Source: an uncultured Sinobacteraceae bacterium (GTDB lineage Bacteria > Pseudomonadota > Gammaproteobacteria > Nevskiales > Nevskiaceae). Taken from it: a stretch of DNA of 64,000 bases. Below the pieces are notes generated by a model, which saw nothing but the letters and a program-made list of their open reading frames with translations, did not search any database and had not been told where the DNA came from. The translations under genes and the position numbers were made by a program. Position 1 is the first letter of the stretch. The number at the start of each line of letters is the position of its first letter. This document shows, piece by piece, positions 37,199 through 44,759 of the stretch. The stretch lies in NCBI GenBank assembly GCA_903822975.1, contig CAIJRD010000012.1, positions 434,001 to 498,000 of the forward strand. Reading direction: 5' to 3'.

Positions 37199-40080
37199 GC
37201 GCGGTTCGCACCACGTGCCCTTACTGTGGGGTGGGCTGTGGCGTGCTGGCCACACCGCAGGCCGATGGCAGCGCCACCATCGCTGGCGATCCAGAGCATC
37301 CTGCCAACTTCGGCCGACTCTGCGTGAAAGGCACCGCGCTCGGCGAAACCCTCGGCACCGACGGCCGTTTGCTGTATCCGCAGATTGGAACCCAGCGCAC
37401 CAGCTGGGATGCGGCACTCGACCACGTCGCGGACGGCTTCAAACGCATCATCGCCGAGCACGGTGCCGACGCGGTTGCCCTGTACGTGTCCGGTCAGCTG
37501 TTGACGGAGGACTATTACGTCGCCAACAAGCTGATGAAGGGCTGGATCGGCAGTGCCAACATCGATACCAATTCGCGCCTGTGCATGTCGTCGGCGGTGG
37601 CCGGTCACAAACGCGCATTCGGCGAGGACGCAGTTCCGATCTGTTACGAGGACCTGGAACTCGCCGATCTGATCGTGCTGGTCGGCAGCAATCTCGCCTG
37701 GTGCCATCCCATCCTGTTCCAGCGGATCGCGCGCGCCAAAGAGCAGCGGCCGACACTACGAGTGGTCGTCATCGATCCACGCCGAACCGACACCTGCGAT
37801 CTCGCCGATCTGCATCTGCCGATCAAGGCCGGCAGCGATGTCGCGCTGTTCAATGGCCTGCTCGACTGGCTGTTGTGCAACGGCGCCGTCGATCATGCGT
37901 TCATCGCGGCACACACCAATGGCTGGGACACTGCACTCGCAACCGCGCGTGAGGTGGGCAACACCGCCGACATCGCGGCGACCTGTGGCTTGCGCGAAGC
38001 GCAGGTGATCGAGTTCTACAGCCTGTTCGCTGGAACTCAAAAGACCATCACCGCATTTTCGATGGGCGTGAATCAATCCTCGTCCGGCACCGACAAGGTC
38101 AACGCGATCATCAACTGCCACCTGGCGACCGGCCGCATCGGTGCGCCGGGCATGGGGCCGTTCTCGATCACCGGACAGCCGAACGCAATGGGAGGCCGTG
38201 AAGTCGGCGGACTCGCCAACATGCTCGCTGCGCATCTGGATCTGGAATCTGCGCCGCATCGCGCGCTGGTGCAGACCTTCTGGAACAGTCCGCGCATGGC
38301 CGATCGCGGCGGACTCAAAGCGGTTGAGTTGTTCGACGCGATCGAACGCGGCCAGATCAAGGCCGTGTGGATCATGGCGACCAATCCGGTGGTGAGCATG
38401 CCGGATGCCGATCAGGCACGGCGCGCGCTGCAGAATTGCGAGCTGGTGGTGGTATCCGATTGCATTGCCGCGACCGACACCACCGCCTGTGCGCACGTGC
38501 TGCTGCCAGCCACCGGCTGGGGCGAGAAAGACGGAACCGTCACCAACTCTGAGCGCCGCATCACGCGGCAGCGCGCCTTCCTGCCCCCTTCGGGCGAAGC
38601 GCGTCACGACTGGTGGATCATCTGCGCACTCGCGCAACGCATGGGCTTCGAAGGCTTCGCGTTCGAGTCGGCGGCGCAGATTTTCGACGAACACGCGCGG
38701 CTTTCGGCGTTCGGCAACGAAGGCGCGAACCGGCGTTTGTTCAACATTGAGCGCCTCAGCGGACTCAGCGAGGCGCAGTTCGATGCGCTGCCGCCGACGC
38801 AATGGCCCGCGCGCATCGGGAACGATGCGTCCGACGGCGCGCGCCTGTTCGCCGACCAGCGCTACAGCACGCTCGACGGACGTGCGCGATTTGTCGCCAC
38901 CGCTTCGCGTGCGCCCGAGAATGCGCCCGACGCCGAGTATCCGCTGATTCTGAATACCGGTCGGGTACGCGATCACTGGCATACGATGACGCGCACCGGT
39001 CGCTCGCCGCGACTCGCGCAACACACGGCTGAACCGTACATCGAGATTCATCCCGATGACGCCGCTGAATATGGTCTCAAGCACGGCGAACTCGGACGAC
39101 TCAACACGCGCTGGGGCGAGTGTGTCGCGCGTGTCGACACGCAGCGCGGCACGATGCGCGGCAACGTATTCGTTCCGATTCATTGGAATGCGCAATCCGC
39201 CTCGGCGGCGCGCGTGGGTACCTTGGTCAACCCGGTGGTCGATCCGGTTTCTGGCGAGCCCGAATTCAAGCACACACCGCTGCGTGTCTCCGCGTATAGC
39301 GCGCGCTGGTTCGGCTTCATCCTGTCGCGCAATCAGTTGCTGCCCGTCAACGCCGATTGGTGGACGCGCATCACCGGTGCGCAATTCGTGCGTTATGAAA
39401 TCGCCGGCTGCAGCGAGATCCGCGACTGGCCGAGCAGTGCCGCGCAATTGCTCGGCGTGACGGTCGTCGACGAGCGCGACGCCGCACGCGAATGGCTCGA
39501 CTACGCCGATACGCGCGCCGGCACGTATCGCGCAGCCTTGATCGTCGAAGGGCGCCTCGAAGCCTGCGTATTCGTCGCGGCCTCGGTGAATTTGCCGATG
39601 CGCAACTGGCTTGCCAGTCTGTTCGACAAAGCCCAGCTCGCACCCGGCGATCGCAACGCGCTGCTTGCCGGACGCTCGGCCGCCGCCGCCCCGGACTGCG
39701 GCCCGCTGGTGTGTTCCTGTTTCGGTGTCGGCCGCAACACGATCACGGACGCAATCCGGCTGCGCAAACTCAGCAACACCGGACAGGTGACCGCCGCGGT
39801 GAAAGCCGGCGGCAATTGCGGTTCGTGTTTGCCAGAAATCAGACGCCTGCTGCAGACAGCCGCAGTGGGCGAAGGCGCCACGCAGCAGCCCGCGTCAACC
39901 GCTGTCGAAGTCGCCGTCGAAGTCGCCGTCGGAACGCTTGACGGCAGCAAGGCCTCGATGGGTGCCGACCAGGCGCCGCTTGTCGCGGCTGACCGCGTGG
40001 TTATCGCTTCGCCTGCGACCGGATCCACATCCGACGCCGATTCCATCCCAGAAGCCGTTCCACTCAAGGAGTTTTCATGA
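37195..40080 (+). CDS. nasA: Assimilatory nitrate reductase catalytic subunit
   Basis: A 961-residue cytoplasmic molybdoenzyme reducing nitrate to nitrite. The N-terminal [4Fe-4S] motif is CPYCGVGC with a distal Cys in RLCVKG. The bis-MGD domains follow, including NSRLCMSSAVAGHKRAFGED, where a Cys is the expected Mo ligand, and GPFSITGQPNAMGGREVGG. A C-terminal BFD-like [2Fe-2S] domain has CSCFGVGRNTI and GGNCGSCLPEI. The start is GTG, overlapping the stop of the FAD oxidoreductase. The last about 70 residues after the BFD domain are low-complexity (Val/Glu/Ala). Its stop overlaps the cupredoxin start. Confidence 0.95.
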   Translation: MSAVRTTCPYCGVGCGVLATPQADGSATIAGDPEHPANFGRLCVKGTALGETLGTDGRLLYPQIGTQRTSWDAALDHVADGFKRIIAEHGADAVALYVSGQLLTEDYYVANKLMKGWIGSANIDTNSRLCMSSAVAGHKRAFGEDAVPICYEDLELADLIVLVGSNLAWCHPILFQRIARAKEQRPTLRVVVIDPRRTDTCDLADLHLPIKAGSDVALFNGLLDWLLCNGAVDHAFIAAHTNGWDTALATAREVGNTADIAATCGLREAQVIEFYSLFAGTQKTITAFSMGVNQSSSGTDKVNAIINCHLATGRIGAPGMGPFSITGQPNAMGGREVGGLANMLAAHLDLESAPHRALVQTFWNSPRMADRGGLKAVELFDAIERGQIKAVWIMATNPVVSMPDADQARRALQNCELVVVSDCIAATDTTACAHVLLPATGWGEKDGTVTNSERRITRQRAFLPPSGEARHDWWIICALAQRMGFEGFAFESAAQIFDEHARLSAFGNEGANRRLFNIERLSGLSEAQFDALPPTQWPARIGNDASDGARLFADQRYSTLDGRARFVATASRAPENAPDAEYPLILNTGRVRDHWHTMTRTGRSPRLAQHTAEPYIEIHPDDAAEYGLKHGELGRLNTRWGECVARVDTQRGTMRGNVFVPIHWNAQSASAARVGTLVNPVVDPVSGEPEFKHTPLRVSAYSARWFGFILSRNQLLPVNADWWTRITGAQFVRYEIAGCSEIRDWPSSAAQLLGVTVVDERDAAREWLDYADTRAGTYRAALIVEGRLEACVFVAASVNLPMRNWLASLFDKAQLAPGDRNALLAGRSAAAAPDCGPLVCSCFGVGRNTITDAIRLRKLSNTGQVTAAVKAGGNCGSCLPEIRRLLQTAAVGEGATQQPASTAVEVAVEVAVGTLDGSKASMGADQAPLVAADRVVIASPATGSTSDADSIPEAVPLKEFS

Positions 40081-40535
40081 TGCGAGCAGAAAGGACGTCC
40101 GCACCATCTACTAATTCGACTATCAATCCGGCCATCGACCCGAGCAATCATCCGGCCATACATCCTGCGATCGATCGTTCATCGCTGGTGGGTGCTGCGC
40201 GATCGACGCGTCGCCAGGTGGTCGCCACCTTGTTGCTGGCCGTCTGCGGCAGTGCATTGGCGATCGACGCGCCACCGCCGCCGGCACCGCCGCCGAACGG
40301 CGTGTCGATCGGCTGGATGGTGTTCGTGCCGGCGACCCTCACGGTTGCACCCGGCACCACCGTGACTTGGACCAATTGGGACGATTCCAATCACGGCGTG
40401 AAATTCGCCGATCAGAAAAGCGGCCGGCTCGACAAGGGTGCGACGTATACCCGCACGTTTACCGCGCCGGGCGAGTACCCCTACATCTGCGTTTTCCACG
40501 GCGAGCGCATGAAGGGCACCGTGATCGTCAAGTAA
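40077..40535 (+). CDS. Secreted plastocyanin-like cupredoxin
   Basis: A 152-residue protein with a basic N-terminal extension containing short repeats (PAIDPSNHPAIHPAIDRS), then a signal sequence STRRQVVATLLLAVCGSALA; the RR before the hydrophobic stretch is weakly Tat-like. The mature part (about 64-152) is a type-1 copper domain: TVAPGTTVTWTNWDDSNHGV, and the ligand set His (SNHG), Cys (YICVFH), His and Met (GERMKG). The ATG overlaps the nasA stop (ATGA), so it is coupled to a cytoplasmic enzyme although itself exported, which is unusual. It may transfer electrons in the periplasm. Confidence 0.88.
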   Translation: MMRAERTSAPSTNSTINPAIDPSNHPAIHPAIDRSSLVGAARSTRRQVVATLLLAVCGSALAIDAPPPPAPPPNGVSIGWMVFVPATLTVAPGTTVTWTNWDDSNHGVKFADQKSGRLDKGATYTRTFTAPGEYPYICVFHGERMKGTVIVK

Positions 40536-40622
40536 AAGTGCTGCAGCGTCGAGCGCGCGATCAGTCGCGTCGCCACTCAATCAGTAGCGTCTGCAGCTGC
40601 GGCGGGCACACCGGCTTCTGGC

Positions 40623-40658
40623 GGAGTTGAAGCTGGAGTTGCAGCTGGAGTTGAAGCA
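40623..40658. repeat. 12-bp tandem repeat, three near-copies
   Basis: Three units GGAGTTGAAGCT, GGAGTTGCAGCT and GGAGTTGAAGCA lie end to end in the gap between the cupredoxin gene and the convergent haemoglobin gene. No coding role is seen. Confidence 0.75.
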
Positions 40659-40694
40659 GGAATCGAAGTCGAAGAAATGCTGAATCAATCAAGT

Positions 40695-40720
40695 GCGGGC
40701 GACCCTGTCAGATCGCCCGC
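40695..40720. terminator. Hairpin between convergent nas operon and haemoglobin gene
   Basis: An 8-bp perfect stem (GCGGGCGA at 40695-40702 with TCGCCCGC at 40713-40720) lies 160 bp after the cupredoxin stop and 33 bp from the end of the convergent truncated-haemoglobin gene. It is followed by CTTGCTTTCG on the plus strand rather than a clean T-run, so it is a weak or bidirectional terminator candidate. Confidence 0.55.
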
Positions 40721-40753
40721 CTTGCTTTCGTCACGCTACCGCAGTCTTGGCGC

Positions 40754-41275
40754 TCAGCGGGACTCGACCGGACCGACGCGCACATCGCCACCATCCACCG
40801 ATGGTCGCGCGCTCAAATACGCGGACACCAGCGAAGGCTGGTACGCGACCAGCGTGCCGAGCACCTCGTTGGAGGTGTGATACGACACGCGGGTCTGCTC
40901 CATCGCCGCGTACAGGTCTTCGACCAGCGCGTTGTACTGCGTGGTCGTCAGCGTTGCGACACCGCTGTGCGCGGTACCTGCGGCGATCGACGGGGTTCCC
41001 GTCAGCGTCTGCAGCAGCGCTTGTTTCTGTGCATCCCGCTGGGCGCGCGTGCTGCCGGTAAACAGCACCTGATTGATGCGGTTGTCGCCTTCGGCCAGAT
41101 CGTAGAAGCGATTGATGATGGTCTGCAGGCCAGTCGTGCCGCCCAGGTCGGCGAGCAGTTCCGGCGAGAAACCCGGGAAACGGGTGACCGATTTGTTGTC
41201 GTCGGCCTGAACCACCTGAGCGCCGGCAAGCAATGCGGCGGCGGCGGCGAGCTTATGCCATTGATGGATTTTCAT
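40754..41275 (-). CDS. Exported truncated haemoglobin, group 1-like
   Basis: A 173-residue protein. The N-terminal 25 residues form a Sec signal peptide ending QVVQA. The globin part (about 40-150) begins LLADLGGTTGLQTIINRFYD with Phe57-Tyr58 in the B helix, and has the proximal-His candidate His103 in AGTAHSGVATLT, in line with two-over-two truncated globins. Most truncated globins are cytoplasmic, so export is notable. It lies between the nitrate operon and nasT; NO, O2 or nitrite chemistry in the periplasm is a reasonable inference. A paralogue is at 58360-58863. Confidence 0.82.
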   Translation of the reverse strand: MKIHQWHKLAAAAALLAGAQVVQADDNKSVTRFPGFSPELLADLGGTTGLQTIINRFYDLAEGDNRINQVLFTGSTRAQRDAQKQALLQTLTGTPSIAAGTAHSGVATLTTTQYNALVEDLYAAMEQTRVSYHTSNEVLGTLVAYQPSLVSAYLSARPSVDGGDVRVGPVESR

Positions 41276-41531
41276 GATGTCGATCCTCTTTAGGACTTCT
41301 TAAAACTTCCACGGGGTTGTGCCGCTAATTGTTCTGGTAATACGCAACAGCGACCGCAGCGGATGCGATTTGTTCGTCGAAAAAGACTGCGCCGCAGCTT
41401 CGCTGCTGCTTTTAAAGTGCATTTTGCGCGCTGTTGCAGCGCGGCTGGTCCGCCTTGCACCTTAGGAGTGCGCATCGTCGAGGTCGAAACTGCGACGCTC
41501 GCGATCGAAACCGCGCGCGGATCGAACCTCG

Positions 41532-42122
41532 CTAGAGCGCGTCGGCGACGCTCAGAACCACTCGTGCGAAGTCGCCCAGGCGCTGCTTGCGATCCATCGC
41601 CATTTTGCGCAGCACCACGAAGGCTTCGTTCTCGTCGAGCTGTCGGCGTTTCATGATGATGCCCTTGGCGCGCTGGATGTCGCGCTGGTCGGCCAAGCGC
41701 GAGCGCGCTTGCTGCAGATCCTTCTGCAAGGCCTGGTGCATCTCGAATCGGGCGATCGCGACTTCGATCACCGAGCAAATGCGATTCGGCTGTAAACCAT
41801 CGACAACATAGGCACTCACGCCGGCATGCACCGCGCGACGAATGGTGTCGGCATCGCTCCGCGCGGCAAACAATACGATCGGCCGCGGATGCTCGCGATT
41901 GAGTTCGCCGAGCGATTCGAGCGTGTCGCGGCCGGGTGCATCGACATCGATAAAAATGATTTGCGGTTGACAGGCGACGACGGCAGCCGACAAGTCGGCA
42001 TCCGTGCCGAGCTTCGCAACCACCTGGTGACCGTCTGCCTGCAAGGCCTGCTCAACCATCTCAAGGCGTGAGCGGTCATCGTCGACCAGCATCACGCGTA
42101 ATTTCTGGTGTTCATGCGGCAT
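41532..42122 (-). CDS. nasT: NasT-type ANTAR antiterminator, response-regulator-like
   Basis: A 196-residue protein with an N-terminal receiver domain (8-123: LRVMLVDDDRSRL, and Asp59 in IIFIDVDAPG at the phosphorylation-site position) and a C-terminal ANTAR RNA-binding domain (about 135-193: RDIQRAKGIIMKRRQLDENE, then VVLRKMAMDRKQRLGDFARV). NasT proteins bind tandem hexaloop hairpins in nascent leaders and prevent termination; the sensor NasS holds NasT inactive without nitrate or nitrite. ATG 42122 is chosen as the start of MPHEHQKLRVMLV. No nasS is adjacent; a good candidate is at 61107-62324. It diverges from nsrR. Confidence 0.93.
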   Translation of the reverse strand: MPHEHQKLRVMLVDDDRSRLEMVEQALQADGHQVVAKLGTDADLSAAVVACQPQIIFIDVDAPGRDTLESLGELNREHPRPIVLFAARSDADTIRRAVHAGVSAYVVDGLQPNRICSVIEVAIARFEMHQALQKDLQQARSRLADQRDIQRAKGIIMKRRQLDENEAFVVLRKMAMDRKQRLGDFARVVLSVADAL

Positions 42123-42166
42123 GGCTAGTCCCTGAGTCAGCCTGTTGCGAACAACACAGCAAACCA

Positions 42167-42186
42167 AATGCCATGTTTTTTGCATT
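42167..42186. promoter_or_regulatory. NsrR-like operator candidate
   Basis: An inverted repeat AATGC-N10-GCATT occupies 42167-42186 in the 142-bp gap between nasT and nsrR. NsrR sites are AT-rich palindromes with ATGC/GCAT half-sites, so this could mediate NsrR autoregulation or control of nasT. Only five base pairs per arm match, so this is tentative. Confidence 0.4.
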
Positions 42187-42264
42187 GCACAACCCGGGAC
42201 CCGAATTATTTACATAAACTGTGCCCAAGAGCCTGGGAACAACCCGGCCGACCTGGAGCGGAAC

Positions 42265-42699
42265 ATGCGACTTTCGATGCATACGGATTATTCGTTGCGG
42301 CTGCTCGTATTCCTGGCCGCGAGCACGGATGGCAAGGCAGTGGGCGCTGGCCGTATCGCCGAGCGCTTTCGCGTGTCCGCGCATCACATGCAGAAAGTTG
42401 CCCAAACGCTGCGCCGGCTCGGCTTTGTCAGCAGCACCAGCGGACGCCAGGGCGGTCTGCGACTGGCGAAACCGGCGGACCAATTGCGCGTTGGCGACGT
42501 CGTCGAAGCACTCGAAGGCCGTGGCGAGATGGCCGATTGCAAGCGTGGCCCCTGCGTGTTCCACGGCGCTTGCGGCTTGAAGGTGGCGCTGGATCGTGCC
42601 GAGCGCGGCTTCCTCGACGAACTGCGCGGCTACACCATCGCCGATGTGGTCCGCGGGCCCATGCGGTTGAAGCTCGAAAGTCTGCAGCAGGCCGCGTGA
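42265..42699 (+). CDS. nsrR: NsrR, Rrf2-family nitric-oxide-sensing repressor
   Basis: A 144-residue Rrf2 protein. The N-terminus MRLSMHTDYSLRLLVFLA and the winged helix (RFRVSAHHMQKVAQTLRRLG) match NsrR. Cys92, Cys97 and Cys103 (CKRGPCVFHGAC) have the C-x4-C-x5-C spacing of the NsrR Fe-S cluster, which reacts with NO. ATG 42265 follows CTGGAGCGG. It diverges from nasT, linking NO sensing to nitrate regulation. Between its stop and the next gene lies an ANTAR-type leader. Confidence 0.93.
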   Translation: MRLSMHTDYSLRLLVFLAASTDGKAVGAGRIAERFRVSAHHMQKVAQTLRRLGFVSSTSGRQGGLRLAKPADQLRVGDVVEALEGRGEMADCKRGPCVFHGACGLKVALDRAERGFLDELRGYTIADVVRGPMRLKLESLQQAA

Positions 42700-42758
42700 A
42701 GACCACGTCACTGCAGGCGATGGCATATCGCTTGCTTCGTCCCTTGCACTAGACCGAT

Positions 42759-42830
42759 CGGGCAACGAAGCCCGCTCGTAACGGACAACGAAGTCCGCAG
42801 CGCTGACCATCAGCGCTGCGGACTTTTTTT
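42759..42830 (+). promoter_or_regulatory. ANTAR-target antitermination leader 1
   Basis: Two tandem 5-bp hairpins with hexaloops: P1 CGGGC-AACGAA-GCCCG (42759-42774) and P2 CGGAC-AACGAA-GTCCG (42782-42797), separated by 7 nt. The 3' strand of P2 (GTCCG) is also the first part of the 13-bp terminator stem at 42793-42823, so P2 and the terminator are mutually exclusive. Both loops have A at position 1 and G at position 4, the published hallmark of ANTAR-protein targets. It precedes the four-gene TPR operon by about 50 bp. The nearest ANTAR protein is NasT, 0.6 kb away. Regulation by NasT is inferred. Confidence 0.87.
42793..42830 (+). terminator. Leader terminator of ANTAR element 1
   Basis: A perfect 13-bp GC-rich stem (42793-42805 with 42811-42823, loop ACCAT) is followed by seven T (42824-42830). 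It could also end the nsrR transcript, but its overlap with the P2 hairpin suggests conditional readthrough. Confidence 0.92.
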
Positions 42831-42881
42831 ATGGCCGAAATTCGGCGCAGCGATGTGTCAGCAAGGCATTTGCAGGGACGC

Positions 42882-44759
42882 GTGAAACAGCTCAATTGCC
42901 CCAACCAGCAGCAGCATTCGCGTCGGCGCGTCGCGCAGCGCGCCTGCCGCACGCTGCTTCGCAGCAGCGGCATCGGGCTGTTGATGTTTGCCAGCACGCA
43001 GGCCGCGCAGGCTGTGGAATCCACCGACACGCTCGGCGCCGACGGTCTGCGCCTGATACAGGCTGCGCGCGCGCTGGAGAATCGCGGCGACACCACGCGC
43101 GTCTACCTCGGCGATCGCAGTCAGGGCCTGCGCTTGCGCTACGTGCATGCACAACTCGATGATGGTCAGGCGCTGGACTACGACTACAGCGACGCCGAGG
43201 CACGCGCGCTCAACAGTGGCGCGCTACAGCAGCTGTTCGATCTGCCGCTGAGCACGGGTACGCATCGCTTGCGGCTGGAGTACACCGCGCGCAGCGCGCA
43301 GTCGCTGCCGGGCGATGCGCGCGTGCACGGCTGGCTCGACCAGAAGTTCGAAGTTGGTGGCGATGCACGCTGGGTGGTGGCGGAGTTGCACAGCGGCGGC
43401 TATGTCGATCGCACGCCGCAGGTGCAGCTGCATACGCTCACCGCAGTCAGCGGCATGGCCACAATGCCCGCCGACGATGCCGCGCGCGCCACACAGTTCG
43501 GCATCGGCAGCGATGACGATCCGCGCGTGCGACTCGCGCAGTTCCTGCTGGCGCAGCAGCGTGAATTCGATGCCACGGCAGAGCTGCTCGATCTGCAATC
43601 ACGCAGCAGCAGCTTGCCGGCGAGTTTCGCGCAACATCTGCAAACCAGCACGGCGCTGATGATGCATGCGGCAATCACCGCGGAAGGTCCGCAAGCGATG
43701 GATCAAGCAGCGCTGCGCGCGCTCGGCGACGGTCACGACGAAGGCGCACTGAGCCAGCTTGCGCAGAGCAAGCCGGTCGATTCGTTCAGCTGGGCGCTGC
43801 GCGATCAGGCCAATCTGAAACTCGGCTACCAGCAGTTGCATCAACACCAGGCGGCCGCTGCGATCGACAGTTTCGGCCGTGTGCGCGCACAAGGTCCTTT
43901 CTCCGCGCGCGCGCTGCTCGGCCTCGGCTGGGCTTATCTCGACAACGGCACGCCGGCGGCGGACGTCAGCGCCGCAGCGGCCACCATCGAGGCCGGCCAG
44001 CGGCCGGATTTCATCGTCGATGTCGAACGCAGCCAGCGCCGCAGCGCTTTGCACTCGACGGTGCCGACCTCGGCACAGCAAACGCAGCTGCGCCGCGCGC
44101 TGGTGCCCTGGACCGAATTGATCGGACGCAATCCGATGGACCCCGCCGTCCAGGAAGGCTTGCTCGCGATCGCTTATGCCTTGAACCACAACGGCGCGTT
44201 CGAAGATGCGCAGCGCTTCTATCAACGCTCGGTGAAGCTGCAACAGACAACCTTGTCGCGAATCGATGCCGCACGCGCACAAGTCGCCGACGGGAGAATG
44301 CTGGCAGCACTTGCACGCGGGCCCGGCGACGCCGGCGCCAGCGGCTGGCACTGGCAGCTGCCGGATGTTCCAGTGGATGCGCATTGGTGGTTGACGCTCA
44401 ACGACGATCCGCAGGCGCCGGAGAATTTCTATTTCGAACAACTGCTCGCCGACGCCGACTTCAGCACGGCGTTTCACCGCTATCGTCAGCTGCAGGAGAT
44501 TTCGGCCGACGCCAGCCAGCATCAGCACGCACTGGCTGCAATCGGCAGTGGCGAGGCCTCGGCGTTACAGGCGCAACTGCAGGCCTTGCAGCCGCGCCTG
44601 CAGGACACGATGACCGCTGTCGCCGCACAACTGCGCCAGCGCGCACTCGACGATCTGCAGCAGCAAACGGCACAGGCGCAGACCTATCTGGTCGAGGCGC
44701 GCTTTGCGCTGGCGCGCAGTAACGACTGGGTGCCGGTGGCCGAGGTGGCGAAGAAATGA
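42882..44759 (+). CDS. Exported TPR-like protein, first gene of ANTAR-led operon
   Basis: A 625-residue protein of unknown function. The preferred start is GTG 42882, preceded by AGGGA; an ATG at 42831 sits directly on the terminator T-run and would leave no room for a ribosome-binding site. The N-terminus carries basic residues, then a hydrophobic signal stretch ending ASTQAAQA. The body is helical and repeat-like, with TPR character around LRDQANLKLGYQQLHQHQAA and ARALLGLGWAYLDNG, and a C-terminal Gln-rich coiled-coil-like helix. The stop overlaps the next ATG (ATGA). Likely periplasmic scaffold. Confidence 0.78.
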   Translation: MKQLNCPNQQQHSRRRVAQRACRTLLRSSGIGLLMFASTQAAQAVESTDTLGADGLRLIQAARALENRGDTTRVYLGDRSQGLRLRYVHAQLDDGQALDYDYSDAEARALNSGALQQLFDLPLSTGTHRLRLEYTARSAQSLPGDARVHGWLDQKFEVGGDARWVVAELHSGGYVDRTPQVQLHTLTAVSGMATMPADDAARATQFGIGSDDDPRVRLAQFLLAQQREFDATAELLDLQSRSSSLPASFAQHLQTSTALMMHAAITAEGPQAMDQAALRALGDGHDEGALSQLAQSKPVDSFSWALRDQANLKLGYQQLHQHQAAAAIDSFGRVRAQGPFSARALLGLGWAYLDNGTPAADVSAAAATIEAGQRPDFIVDVERSQRRSALHSTVPTSAQQTQLRRALVPWTELIGRNPMDPAVQEGLLAIAYALNHNGAFEDAQRFYQRSVKLQQTTLSRIDAARAQVADGRMLAALARGPGDAGASGWHWQLPDVPVDAHWWLTLNDDPQAPENFYFEQLLADADFSTAFHRYRQLQEISADASQHQHALAAIGSGEASALQAQLQALQPRLQDTMTAVAAQLRQRALDDLQQQTAQAQTYLVEARFALARSNDWVPVAEVAKK

